DNA from: Hirundichthys speculiger
Taxonomy: Eukaryota; Chordata; Actinopteri; Beloniformes; Exocoetidae
Assembly (NCBI GenBank): GCA_018398805.1
Contig: JAGFBZ010000684.1
Coordinates: 496,001 to 560,000, forward strand
Reading direction: 5' to 3'
Length of the DNA: 64,000 nt
Part shown: in pieces, positions 38,201 through 50,202 of the stretch
Layout of the letters: each line of letters begins with the position of its first letter
Numbering within the stretch: the first letter of the stretch is position 1
Program-made: the position numbers and the translations under genes
The notes under the pieces: generated by a model
The model's input: the letters and a program-made list of their open reading frames with translations, nothing else
Told to the model about the DNA's origin: nothing
Database searches by the model: none

Positions 38201-39119
38201 GATATAGCATTAGTAAGCAAAGGCCATCATTTAATTACGTTCATGCGGGTCTATTCACGTCCACATTCTGTGTGATTATCTGCTTTTCTTGAGTGGGAGG
38301 GTCAGGGGTGTGATGAAAATTGTTTGGCTTTTGTGTGATTTTTTTTGTGGTCCAAGTGTGAGGCAAAATGGCTGCAATCCATAGATGAGACTAATGGCCT
38401 TAAATAATACCCTTGGGCATAGTTGTCAGAAAAATCGGCATTCGTTGAGTTAATAATGGGCCTTATACAACCTTTAAACATAATTGCAGAGCACTTTGTT
38501 GACAAGCAGTCAGGACAGGCATCTCCAGCCGAAGAGAGCGATAATGACTTCTTGCTCATTTAGTTCAACCTGCAAGCAAGAAGCATCTTGCATGGCACTG
38601 ATAACATTGTTTTTATCTCAGATTCACAGTCTTGTCACAAGGTCCTCATCCAAACAACTAGATGGTAATTAAGTGCTGGCACACTCAGCCGAAGGTGTGT
38701 TTACCGCATTTATTTGAAATGTGAAAATGATGCATATTCTCCTCTCGCAGATACTGATGCACATTTTAAGGATACACTGTACCAAGATGCATTTTTGAAA
38801 TGAACGAATGGAGCCAACAATGGAATTTCCACTTGAGCGGTGTCCGGCAGGATGATGAACGACGTGGTAGACTTGAGGAATTACAGTGATTTAAAATTGG
38901 ATCAGACCCTCCACGAGTTCTGTTCGCCTCTTGGTTTAAAGTCATTTAATCTGGGCACACAAACATGCATGCTTTGTGTGTTTACAGTGTGCATGTCTTG
39001 GGGGTGAGGAGGGGGTTCATGTAGGCTGCAGCTCTTAAAAGTATATGCCATGCATTCATATGCATGTGTAAGCATGTGCCGGGTTTGTATGTGTGGGTAT
39101 GAGTGTAAACTGGAATGGA

Positions 39120-39330
39120 GCAGACTCGATTTAAATCAAATTAGCATGCAGGCAAATTAAGCACAGGGATTTAATTTGAGCTGTTGTAAAAATGCTAATT
39201 TCAGTACAGCCCGGAAGCTTATATGCAAATACAAGGCTATTTTACAATAATTCATATTAGGCCAGGCATGCATAAAACACATATTACAGCCTGATGTAAT
39301 CTGGGGAATAGAGTATCATTAGCGTTTTGA
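39120..39330. promoter_or_regulatory. Candidate conserved noncoding element
   Basis: A repeat-free stretch with POU/homeobox-like words: ATTTAAATCAAATTAGCATG, GGCAAATTAA, TTTAATTTGAG, TGCTAATTTC, ATATGCAAAT (octamer-like) and AATAATTCATATTA. Noncoding on both strands. The function is inferred from composition only. Confidence 0.3.
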
Positions 39331-39553
39331 CTGGCTACAAGGTGAATCTGTTGAGTGAGTGTGCACAATGGGCGTATGACTTCTGAATTTATATGTTTAT
39401 AAAGTTGCGGCTTTATTTCATTTCACATGTTCGTCTTTCATACGCTTGCCTTTTCAAGTTTAGGATACTTGTTCAAATGTTCTACTTTTTTTTTTTCCTA
39501 AGTATGGTTTAAGAAGACTTGGAACCAAGTCGGTACCAAAGTGCTTATAAGTA

Positions 39554-39875
39554 CAGTGGTACCTCTATTTACGAAATTAATTGGTTCTGGAAGTAGTTTC
39601 GTAACCTGAAAAGTCGAATTCCGAAACTTCGTGGAATTTTCCTAAAATGTCAATGGGATGCCAAGAAGATGCTAGCCGATAGCCAATGGCAGAGCAGCTG
39701 ACAAGTATGTTTACGTTCGGTAAACTCTGGGAGCTGCGAGTAGCAGTGCGTATTGTATCTTTGCCTTTAGTATCCTGAAATTTCTTTCGTAACAAGAGGC
39801 AATATTTTCCTGTTAAGACGTGTCGTAACCTGAAAATTCCGTATGTAGAGACGTTCGTAAGTAGAGGTACCACTG
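39554..39875 (-). mobile_element. Second Tigger-like family, copy B (inverted)
   Basis: It begins CAGTGGTACCTCTATTTACG and ends GTAGAGGTACCACTG, flanked by TA (39552-39553, 39876-39877). Read in reverse it aligns with copy A at 27646-28203, sharing the ACTCGCAGCTCCCAGAGTTT region, but it lacks about 230 bases of the right half. It is a deletion derivative with no transposase. Confidence 0.8.
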
Positions 39876-40940
39876 TACTTGGACAAATAGTGCTGCGATT
39901 GATATTTACGTCATCTAATCCAGTTGCAGCCGTCCACTAATGACGACGAAGCCGCCAGCATCAGATGGCTATTTTTGACACATAAGCGCGTTTTCATTCT
40001 GCTCTTCAGTCATGGCCAAAGTCTGAACTGCAGGCCAACTCCACCAGATGATGCTGAATTTCATAAATGGTTATTGCATGTCAAAGATTAGCCTGAAACA
40101 TTAACAAATGCAACATTACAAAATTTTGAAACTCAGCAGACAGCTTGTGCAAAAAAAGGGGTAAACGGTTTGTCCACAGTAGGCGAGTTTCCATCAGCGT
40201 GGATCCCAGTTTAAACCTAAGAGGCTGGAACTGTAACAGACCTCACCTCATTCTGACTTTGACACAGTTAGTGGTCATTTAAAACATCTGAAGTTTGATT
40301 TTTGAAATGATCCCACGGACTCAGGGTCAGTTAGAAGTCATAGCTTTTCCAGACGTCAGACACCAGCCATTACCCTTCACCACAGAGCTGTTTCCAAGTT
40401 TACTCTGAAAGACTGTCAGCATTTGACCGTAGAGAGGTCAAGTTGTTTATAATTGTTCATCCATTGCTATGAGTCAAATGTAAGGTAGCTCTCTGTGTTT
40501 TGCTGTTGTTTTGTTGAAATATCAACAGACGTGATGTCATTCAGTAATCACTTACCCCACCTTTATGTCATTAGGTCACTTTAGTTGTTGGCGATACCAA
40601 TTTAAGCAATACAAGCTGGCCATTTTTCTAGCTTATCATTAACATGTTCGGCTGTAGGGCCATGTTTATAATTCACTTTTGCCCATTACACTGGGGTCAG
40701 CTCTGTTTGGCTACGTGATTGTATAACAGAAATCCCCTGCACATCTTGTACCCTTTCAATGATATCGTCTGAAGCTGCAGCAGACAATCTGAACTTTACG
40801 AGGTTTTTTAAATGCTGGCAGCAACTCACGTAACGTTATCAGTTTATGTGAACAAAGTGCAAAGTATACACACAGATGACACCAGTTGATTAAAAACTAT
40901 TTAAAACAGGGAACTAACAGGGCAAGTGTGTCTGAGTATA

Positions 40941-41805
40941 GACCTTTTCGGGCCAGCCCCCCGGAAGTACCCCGTCCGCCATTGCTGGAGGGTGCTACAG
41001 AGCGACGATTTCACAGATTTCGCAGATTAACCAGTGTTTTTGTCTTTATACAAATATATATTTTTATAATGTCGAGTCGGTCGAGTGGGAATACGTGTTC
41101 CGCCATAAACTGTGCCAACAATGGCGTGAAAATTCAACAATGGAAGAAGAAAGTATGTGAAATACACAAGCCTTTACTGCACGAAGACTGCCTTGTTTGC
41201 AGAACAAGAAGTTAGGAAGACGTGGGTGAAAAATATCAACAGAAAGGACTTTGTTCCAAATGAATACAGCCGGGTGAGTTTTCGTTAACATTTAATCTCG
41301 TACTATTCATAGTCTCGCTGAGAGTCCCGGACGATTCTGGCCAAAAGAACAGCAGTATGACGCTACTGTAGCCCTCGGCACTAGAACAAGCCTATAAATC
41401 AATGAATGAATGAATGAATGAGTGACTTAGGAGAATGATAACATAAATTAAATATAACGTTAACACATAGCCTAATTTACCGCTAGCGTTAACGTTACAG
41501 TAGCATAATCTTTATGGCTTGTTGACGTTAGTTATAGCCAGCATTGCAGCGTTCACAGTTTTTAGAGTTTGATTATGGGAATAGATCATGCTATTTCCAT
41601 AACCAATCATTAAAAACAGCGATAAACTACCTTCATCTATAACTGGAGGCCACTGCCTAACATCATCAATCCAAGACATGTCTGCGTTATCCGTAACAGA
41701 TGCTCCACACTGCTGTGTTTGGGTTAGTTGGTGGAGCACCGCACCCTCCAGTTATGGCGGGGCCACTAGGGGGCGCATGTCCACAATTTTCAAGTCGAAA
41801 AGGTG
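40941..41805 (+). mobile_element. DNA transposon relic carrying a THAP domain
   Basis: The segment is bounded by GACCTTTTCG and the inverted CGAAAAGGTG, each next to TATA. Longer imperfect inverted matches (GCTGGAGGGTGC near 40985 and GCACCCTCCAGTTATGGCGG near 41740) lie further in. Inside, from 41069, a THAP-type zinc-finger start is encoded. THAP domains accompany P-element, Kolobok and ISL2EU/Harbinger transposases; I cannot tell which family this is. No transposase core was found. Confidence 0.65.
41069..41273 (+). pseudogene. Broken THAP-domain exon
   Basis: From the ATG at 41069 the frame reads MSSRSSGNTCSAINCANNGV, then KIQQWKKKVCEIHKPLLHED. C-x4-C near the N-terminus is the first half of the THAP zinc site. 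The frame then closes at 41215, but a second frame continues with EVRKTWVKNINRKDFVPNEY, the usual THAP segment (RKxWVKNINRKDFVPNEYSR). It ends at a good donor, CGG|GTGAGT, at 41274. A small deletion near 41190 broke the frame and probably removed the part between the Cys-rich start and this segment. It is a transposon-derived relic, antisense to ptprd. Confidence 0.65.
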
Positions 41806-44800
41806 TATATGGATTGTAGATACTCTGCAGTCTTCTCTCTTACTGGAATAATGACATTGTTTATAGTCTTTATTATATGACATAATTACACTTGCTGTCT
41901 TTATTTGTTTTTAATGAATTGACGTTATCTGTGTACATACTCTGCACTTTGTTCACACAGATGAAACCAGAAGTTAACATACACCGCATAAAAAGACACA
42001 ACCTTCCTCAGTGCTTGGCAGCATTGCCTTTAAACTGTATGACTTGGGTCTAACAGGTTTTTTTTTCCCACTGCATTAGATCATAAGTGCAACACCAACA
42101 AACGATGTGCTGATTTCATCCCATGTGGTTCGTCTTTGACAGCTTGCTCAGGAAGGCTGTACGTAGTTTAGGTGTGTATGGGTGCTGAGTGCTTGCCTCT
42201 GTATAATACCCACCAGTGAGTGATGAGGTCTGGGTGCTAACGTCTTCATGTTTAGAGAGGTTGGGGAGCTTGTCAATACTCATTTAGCGTGTTAAAGGGA
42301 ATCATGCTTGCTCAGTGGGACTCACCATGCCATTCACCAGTAAAAAGGAGGAATCAATTAAAACGCCATTAGGCCCAGGGTTTGACATGGTCCAACGCAG
42401 CGTGGGATAGAGTGGTCTTGAGTGCGTGTGGATGTTGGTAGAAAGATATACCTCAGCAAGTTTCCAATTAACATCATTTTTAACTGTGTTTTTGGTGAGA
42501 GATTCGTTTTACTGAGGATGCTACTTACAGTTCAGTAAATTGTAGCTTAATTTTAAGTTGTTATACATCATCTGTTGCTCAGAAACATATAAGAGCCCGG
42601 TGGATTTTTTTTTTCCTCATTTAACTAAAGCCTGGTTTTTTTTTTTTCCCTTCTTCATATCTGTGTTGGGCTCATTCAACAGTCCATCAGATTATATTGT
42701 TCGATTTCCACACCAAAGGTTTGAGTTTGCTGCATCCACGTCCAGGTGAAAGTGTTCAGCGCCTCCAGCTCTCCTCTCATCTCAAACGCTCCCTTTTTAC
42801 ATTACTGCTCAGCAAAAGAAAGATAAACTGTTTGCAGCCTCTCTCCCTCAGCTCTGTCCCCTCGGCTCACCAGGGACAATTATGCCTCCCTTTCAAATTT
42901 TTGCCAAGGCCAATTCGCCACACAAATTAAACATGCTACAATTGAATAGCAGAGGGGACAGGGTGCAGGAAGGAAACGATGGAGGGAAACAGAGAAACGT
43001 TTAAAGACAGAACAGTGACAGGGAGAGAAACAAACAGAAACAGGGATTCTGAAACTACATTTTTTACACGTCCCTCTTACAGATGTCTCAAACAGGTGTC
43101 ACTCCAACATTTTGCTAAGGAGACCTCATTAATAAATGAGCAAACATTAAGGTCATATTTCTGAAGGGGTGACTGCTGTGTCCACGGCGTAGGATAAGAT
43201 TGCCCCTAAAGACTGTGCCATCTGTTGAGCAGGCAGACTGAGCCATTTTCTGCTTTTGCATGTCTCATACCCGCCATAGCCAGAGGTGAGCTCATACTCA
43301 AATGGACCCATTGTAGCAACAGAGGGGTGCTTTCTTTGCAGAACTGCGATCAGTCAGCGTGCTGGGGAGGAAACTGGTGTGCACTACAGGTTCTTGCTGC
43401 ACACCACATAGGCAGAAGAAAGTCCCAGTGTTTCCAGGCTGGATAAGCCTATGCGGCGGCACAATAGAGGAAATTAAGGCGCTTGTGCGTCGCTGAAAGA
43501 GCCCCTTCCAGCACTCCTTCCGAAACAACAAGGGCAGACGGCAGCGGGAAGAGAAAGATGCAGGCAAAAGAACAGTGGAAACAAAAAGCCCAAAGAAGAA
43601 AATGAGGAGAACATTGGCAGCAGAGCGATTAGGGAGAAAAACAATGGAGGGAAAGTGGGAAAGCGAGGAACAAACACATGCGCATGGGAGATCAGGCAGT
43701 GCAGGAGCAGGGAGGACTAAATATAAACCCCGGAGCTAATGTGCACTGCCTGGAGTTGTACCGGGGAGAAACTGGCACTTCAGACAGGATACACACCTTA
43801 CTACCCACATGACCACCTCACCCCCCCCCATTCATTAACAGACAGCCACTGTGGCTCCCTCAAGATAAGTTTGTTTTGGCTTTGAAATGATGACCCAGCA
43901 CAGCTGTTTAAAGAGAGCATGGGGTAACGGCAGCTGCTAAAAGCCAGACGGCTAAAGGAAGGAAACTTATGTGAGGGGGGGCGGGGGGGGGTTGGTGAGC
44001 ACTGAGGCGTTAAGTACAGTTGTGCAGGTCGCTGGGACATTTGTGCTCAAACACAACTGTGGAATGTTTAAAGCTTTTACCGAGACAGGGCGTCCTGTCT
44101 GAGGCGAGACTGCTCTATTCTTCCTTCACCAGGTCTCATGCAAATTCAATCCGGACCGTGAAAGATGGAAGTTCCACTAAAGATAAGTTCCACGAGGTCC
44201 TCAATAACATTTATTGACCATTAATGCCTTTTTTGGGAAGGCCCCATAATTAAATTGTGTTAATAAATCTTGGGGCAGCACATAAAAATGAGGAATAAAC
44301 GGAGAATACATTTCACTGCTCGCCTCTCCCCCTGCTGAGAGACATATGCGGTGGGAAGAAGGGAAGGAAAAGAAAAGAAAAAAAAAACTGTTGGAAGAGA
44401 TTGCAGGGAACATTTCTCAAGCACAAAGTTGGAAATCTCACCAATCAACTTCACTTTGCGTGGTTCTGTTGTATATGACCTTGAGTGAATGATCCCTTCA
44501 GTCAGAGACGTTCGGCTGAACTGAGGGGATTCAAGTACGAAGGGAGCAATAAAAGTTTTATTCATCCCACTGTGATTCCAGAAGCTAATGATTCATGGTT
44601 CTTGGTGTTAACAAAAAAAGAAAGAAAAAAGAAGAGAAAGAAAGTGGGAGAAAGGGACTCTTTTGGTGTAGGACCAAAACTCAATGAGGTTTGAAAACTG
44701 TTGTCACACGTCAATGAGCAGGTGTCTGATGTCAAGTAACTCAATTCCAAAGATTTCTTATTGTTAGACTCTTGGCTGAGGCGGGGGCATTTCTTTTTCT

Positions 44801-46740
44801 CACTGCAAAGGAAAAAAAAAAAAGAGTTGGAAAATAAGGAATAGAATACTTCTTGAGGTCCGTGAGATGAGGAGATTGATCATTTTGGAAAACAGATGTG
44901 TGAGAAGGAGAGAGAAACGGAGGGTGACGATCAGCCAAAGGTCAGGCTTGGGACTGGCGCATGATTTGAGGAGATTTTTCTAAATGTTATTTTTCTTAGA
45001 TTTACAAACCATCTTTCAGTCCAACCATCTTACGAACCAAATTTCTACTTGATTTCTAACCCAGAGCATTTTTCCTGTCACATCCAGTGAATATTCCCTG
45101 ACATCCGTGAGTTTCCCATCTTGTACACTGTAGGAAAAAAAAATGTAAAAATGGACACAGGGTAGGGGGCAGCCCCCCCCACCCTGTGGGGGAGGGCTCA
45201 TGCTTGTGCACATAAGGTAGGGAGGCGTGGAAAGTTCAGCAGAGCTCATGGTGGGGCGTCTAGATCGCTGTGTCGGTGTTTTGTTTCAAATATCAACAGA
45301 AGTAATGTGATCCAGAAATCCCTTACCCTACCTTTAAAGATCCCCTTTAAATGTTTTTATAGCTTAAGAAAACTGCTTGTATTACGCTATCACATCTGAG
45401 ATGCTGTCATCATAAAAATGCTAATATCTTTAAGAACACAAAGCTTGAAACTTTGTGTAACGCAGGCTCTTAATGTAGCGTCATCGGCATGTGCCCACCT
45501 CAGGTCGCTGCCAACGCTCTGGTGAGTCAAAAGTTGGCGCCTGCTGTCGTGGTGTTCGTGTGCCTTGAAAACAAAAAGGAATAAACGGAAGAAGCAGAAA
45601 GCGTCTTTCTTCTTTATTGGAGCTCCACGCTTTTCTTCTCCCCCCCCCCCCCAATTGTATCTGGCACTGTTGTTTGATGGGCTAATGTGCTGCATGGACG
45701 CACACGTGTTTCCATCATTTCATGCTGTATTCCTATTGGCTGTTTAGCCGACACAGATCGTAGATGCAGCGACAGGCAGACTCGATCTGAGACGATTCCA
45801 CCAAAGTTGATGACACTGCTTGATAAGCTAAGCAGTCATATCTTTAAGCTTTGTCTCACAGTGAGACATGCAACCACTGTTTTTGAGCTGCGATGGTCCA
45901 TTTCCCCACAATTTTGTCTGAAACGGCCAAAAACATACAGTATGAACCCAGTGAAGGAAGTAATAAGTTACATTCATTCAATAATGAATTCTTGCTGTAC
46001 TTTTTTTAAGCTGTCATTTTACTCAACACAGTTTAAATTACCTTCATTATGAAATACAAGATGTTGCTCATTTCAGTGCCAGTGTCAAAAAAGCTCTGCG
46101 TCAAACCTGTGTGATCGTATGCAGGTAGGCTAATTTCTCGCAGCCTCTGAATTTGAGATGTGATCTCCAGTAGCTGTGCTCGTGTTGGTTTGCAGTGTTT
46201 TGTAACAACAGAAAAGAAAAAGAAAAATCGAATCCTTTAAAAGCTGATACATCATATGAGTTCCTAGGAGCCCATTTTTATAAGGTGCCTCAAGGCTTAA
46301 TAGTTTTATTTATTAACACACCGCACTTCGGAAAAGTGATCTGAAATGAAAGGTGACTTGTTATCTGGAGTAACAGTCCAAACCCTGGATATCTACACAT
46401 TCATTTTGGAACATTTAATGCAGCTTGTACTCAATGTACATCTGAGTATTTATTTATTTAATTTTTCAACAACATCAGCATGCTGATGGCACTTGTGTAA
46501 CAGACCTGGTAGCACACCAACATCTCACTGTGGTCGTTATTACTGTAGTACGTGTGTGTACATGTGTTGCATAAAGAAGTGGTGTGTATTTCGTGTATAT
46601 ATATATTTAAATTACAAATGTATGGTAGGTCTTTGTGGTCAATAAAAAAAAAAAAGAATAAGAACATTCCACTTCATTCTGTCCACAACCGAACAGGACA
46701 CATCGTTTGAGGCCCACATCGAAGCGTACGGTCTACTTAC

Positions 46741-46819
46741 TTTGAGCGTCGGCAAGGTGGAGGAGCAGACCCTGGACAAGCAGCAGCGGCAGCAGCAGCG
46801 TGGGTCTGGCTCTGTGCAT
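46741..46819 (-). CDS. ptprd: ptprd start exon, coding part: signal peptide
   Basis: This is the first coding exon of a LAR-family receptor tyrosine phosphatase. It encodes 26 residues plus one base: a start (MHRARP), a leucine-rich hydrophobic core (TLLLPLLLVQGLLLHL) and a small-residue end (ADAQ), which together form a typical signal peptide. The ATG at 46819 has a strong context (CCCACC before ATG). The exon ends at a consensus donor (AAA|GTAAGT). Its single overhanging base A joins CA of the next exon to give Thr, so the mature start reads DAQ-T-PPKF, which parallels human PTPRD (DAE-T-PPRF). An in-frame ATG eight codons upstream (46843) would add MLVPSCPT; I prefer the downstream start because of its context and because the human protein starts near it. 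The protein would be a type I membrane receptor acting at synapses and axons. Confidence 0.85.
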
Positions 46820-46926
46820 GGTGGGACAGCTTGGCACCAGCATGCTTTGGCAGCCTCGGTGGCACTGGCTCACAGAGCCCTGTGAGTCAGTCTGGTCTGA
46901 TTTCTCAGATGCAGGGTATTCACAGC
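46820..46926 (-). other. ptprd: 5' UTR part of ptprd start exon
   Basis: These 107 bases lie between a strong splice acceptor (TTGCATAG|GCTGTG, exon start at 46926) and the ATG. The acceptor implies at least one more 5' noncoding exon upstream, as is usual for PTPRD genes. The frame of the signal peptide stays open through this whole segment and contains the extra in-frame ATG at 46843. A longer N-terminus therefore cannot be excluded from sequence alone. Confidence 0.7.
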
Positions 46927-47019
46927 CTATGCAAGGCAAGGAGGGATGGGAAGGAGAAGGAGAAGGAGGGAGGGAGTGGGGGGAGGAAAAAGAGAGAGAG
47001 AGAGAGAGAGAGAGAGGAA
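46927..47019 (-). promoter_or_regulatory. Long pyrimidine tract and splice acceptor of start exon
   Basis: Read on the minus strand, about 90 bases before the start exon are almost pure pyrimidine: a (CT)13 microsatellite (46991-47016), then T/C runs, ending in CATAG. No AG dinucleotide occurs on the minus strand between about 47020 and the acceptor AG at 46927-46928. That is the expected AG-free zone of a splice acceptor and supports the exon boundary. Confidence 0.75.
46991..47016 (+). repeat. (AG)13 microsatellite
   Basis: Thirteen AG units, equal to CT on the ptprd sense strand, forming the outer part of the pyrimidine tract before the start exon. A (CT)n run also occurs at 17493-17509. 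Confidence 0.95.
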
Positions 47020-50000
47020 CTGAATGAAACAAAGCTGTTTGGCTCCATGGGTTTTATCTATCCCTGCACATTTCTGACATACCCCCACACAGCCTCGACT
47101 GGAACTGACAGAGGATAGGGAGAGCCTGATGTGCTCACGGGGCATATTCTGACAGTTCTCTAAATGGAATAGTCACTTCACACAATGTGCGTGCAAGTGT
47201 TCATGAGAGGGAAAGAGAGCAAAAGGGAGAGGGAAAATCACACAGATGAAAGGGTGAGTTAACATGATTTTGTCTTCACAGCTTTGGTCGCGAGCACCAA
47301 TTAAATATGCTGCATAATGAGAGGGCATTTTAACTCTCTCTCAGATCAGGGTTAGCGTTTCACAAAAAATGCCCCTGTTAAATAAAACTAATCATAAAAC
47401 TCAAGATATTAATTCTGGAGGTTGGGAGAAAATGTCTCTTCTTTAACACGTAGAGAACATGACATTGATGCTGCCATTGTGACACACACTCATGTTTCAC
47501 GTGCCACCTCATTTCCTTCCATCGTCGATGATCTAATGGCTCTAATTCCTGCTGGATCCGGAATGATGGTTGTAGCTCAACTTCACTGTACATACACACA
47601 CACAGATTTTTCCTCTTTTATTCCTTGCTGCACAAACGCCAAATAAAATCTTTCAGACAGAGTGGCCGGCCGTTTTCATTCATCTTTCAGCCTTTTATCG
47701 AAGGACCGCTACATGGCTGTGAAAATCGATGTGTTACAGTGAACTAGTATTAGCTGCAGCCTGCCTCTATCCCTTGTCATCCATTTGCTTAAGCCTGAGC
47801 TTGATCCTTAGTGATGGATGCTTTGTGGTGGACTTCAGCTAATAACATGGCTCCCAGCTAATCTGAGTGTCATACTGTAGGCTACTTAAGGTTACCATCC
47901 TGGCTAGCATGCTCATATTGTTTAGCAGGAAGCTGTCGTTTCAGCTGTGGTGACGACACGTGTCAGGCTTCATATGTTTTTGTGATTTCACAGTCTTAGT
48001 GACTGTGCATTTAGAAGTGGTGATATTAGATGTAACTCCCGCCCATTAAAAGAAAAGAGGGAAAAACAAGACCCCCTAAGCCAAATCACTAGGCCGGATG
48101 ATGACACAGTATCTCATTTCCCTGTTACCAATCATCCTCTTTCCCGCTCCTAGCTTTCCATCTTTCATTTCTGTGGGCTGTAAATGGCAGAAAAGACGAG
48201 AAGATAGCGCACCTGTCACACTCGATTTGTGTTGGGGGGGAGAGATAGACAAGACTACCTGTCTCCAAGCGCCGCGGGGCTAGCGGCAAAGCGCAAGAGC
48301 CGGGGACGTGCAGCAACGGGAATCAATTTGAGGCAATCTCATCCTCCGCTCATGCCACCGCCGCCGCCACGTATGCGCACACAAACACAAATGCCTGCGC
48401 GCACACACCTGCACCAGAGAACGTCGGACCGAATTTTCACATGAGCGGCGTTTTGTAGCTACGGTGAATTTGATTAAAATCAACTCGACTGAAAAAAACC
48501 CTGAGCGGAGTGTGAGGGGATAAAGCTGCGGTGTGATCCATATGTAGAGAGGGTACAACTGTCTCTGTCCTCAGGTTATTGTTTTACATGACTGCCCCTC
48601 CAAATCAAAGTGATAGCCTTCGAGTTAATTAATGAAGTGTGAATTTCAAAATGACATGACATTAGGCTGAAAACGCAGCACACCCCCAGCCCTTTTCACA
48701 CGTGTCCTGCATGTGCATACATGCTGATACAGAAAAAAAAAAAAAAAAAAACATATGTTGTGAAGCTCCCAGTGAGACCACTAAACAGGGTAACAGTCCA
48801 ACGAAAACCCAAGTAAAACCGACTCACCTGAAACTATTCCTCGGACCAGAAATGAAGGCTTTTAGAATAGAATTGATGCAGATTTGTCGTTCTAATCCTA
48901 TTGAGTAAATTGTGCTGTTGATTCCTTTTTAATGTGCTCAGGGGTGATGAGCCACCTGCCAGAACTGGCAGAAATGCAGCAGCCTGCCAGCTTCATTGTA
49001 ATCTGTCAATGGATGTAGCCCAAATGCTGCATCTTTTTTCTTTGTGTGTGCGCTAACCTGCACTCATATATAAATACATGTACGAGCATGCACAGGGGTT
49101 GAAGCGATTCCTTTATGTTTCTATTCCTTTTCATAAAGAGTCCCTGAATGAAGGCTCCACCTTTGGCCCATTTCATCCCCCAACAAGAACATTTAGCATT
49201 GCATGCAACATATTCGCTTTCATATGTTTCGTGGCGCCGACGCTTTCCAATGAACATTTATTATATTCGAAGAAAACAATATTGTCTTTTTTTTTTTTCC
49301 TTAGCCTCTGGTGATATTGTTGTGTTCCCATTCAGTAGAGCTTCATTCAAAGGATTTTGCTCCTGATAGCAATCATGCATTATTAAACAAAGCCTGACAA
49401 CATGCACCATGTTAATTAGAAAAGGGGAGAGTGTGTGGCAAGAAAAAGAAAGGAGCTGTTGAGCTGTCTACTCGCTCTCCTTTCCCATGATCCTTATCCG
49501 AAATGTGAAAGAGAATGAGGGTGGGATGTTTATACGCTCCATAAAGGCCAGACCCAAGTTTCATTTGAGCATGCTTGTTTGGTATTCTGCTCTGTTTAGA
49601 CAAGCAATAATATTAAGGGTAGAAAAATAAATAAGAATCAGTCATGTTTATCTCATAGTCCAAGCGTACCGCAATAAACTTATTATGGGAACAAATGCAA
49701 GCAGAATAGTTATGAGCTCAGTGCCAAAGCAGCAGGTCCATAACATCAGCATCATGCCAAATATGTGTTTCCATGTTCTCTCACATGCTGTAATAGTTTA
49801 GAAAACCGACACTCACCCAGTGGGAAACCAGCGCTTACACGAGAAGGCTACTGATGGTGACATTTCTAACATTTTCAACGTGGGTTTGAGTATCGCAGAT
49901 GTGCAACGTTAAGCACATCCTTGACTAACTGCATGTCGACGAAAGTGGCATTTCCCGCCTCATGAAGACTTTTAAATGGGGCGTTTTTAATTTCAGGAGC

Positions 50001-50202
50001 AGTTACAAACTGAGTAGAACGTAATGGAAAAAGCACAATTGTACCACGTTATCCTGACAGAGCAAAGGAGCAACAAAAATGCCACCAACTCTATCGGGGC
50101 CGATCACTCTGTCGTTGTATTAACCCAAGTAATGATGAAGCACAGCCACGCTGGAGGGAATAAGAGCTTTACAGGACTGTGAGGCACAGGAGGTCGCTTA
50201 CA

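Larger units (their letters stand above)
18743..46740 (-). other. ptprd: First coding intron of ptprd (28 kb)
   Basis: This intron separates the signal-peptide exon from Ig1; a very long intron here is typical of PTPRD. It contains the TA-flanked elements at 19004-20125, 27646-28203, 29760-30404 and 39554-39875, the Tc1-like fragments near 28890-29260, the THAP relic at 40941-41805, a LINE-2-like scrap at 32549-32606 and many simple repeats. The remainder (for example 20126-27645, 30405-39553 and 41806-46740) shows no coding exon I can support. Confidence 0.75.

Noticed and set aside
46820..47145. Longer minus-strand frames running through the region before the ptprd start codon
   Set aside because: They translate a CT microsatellite and pyrimidine tract (LSLSLSL), which belongs to the intron before the acceptor.
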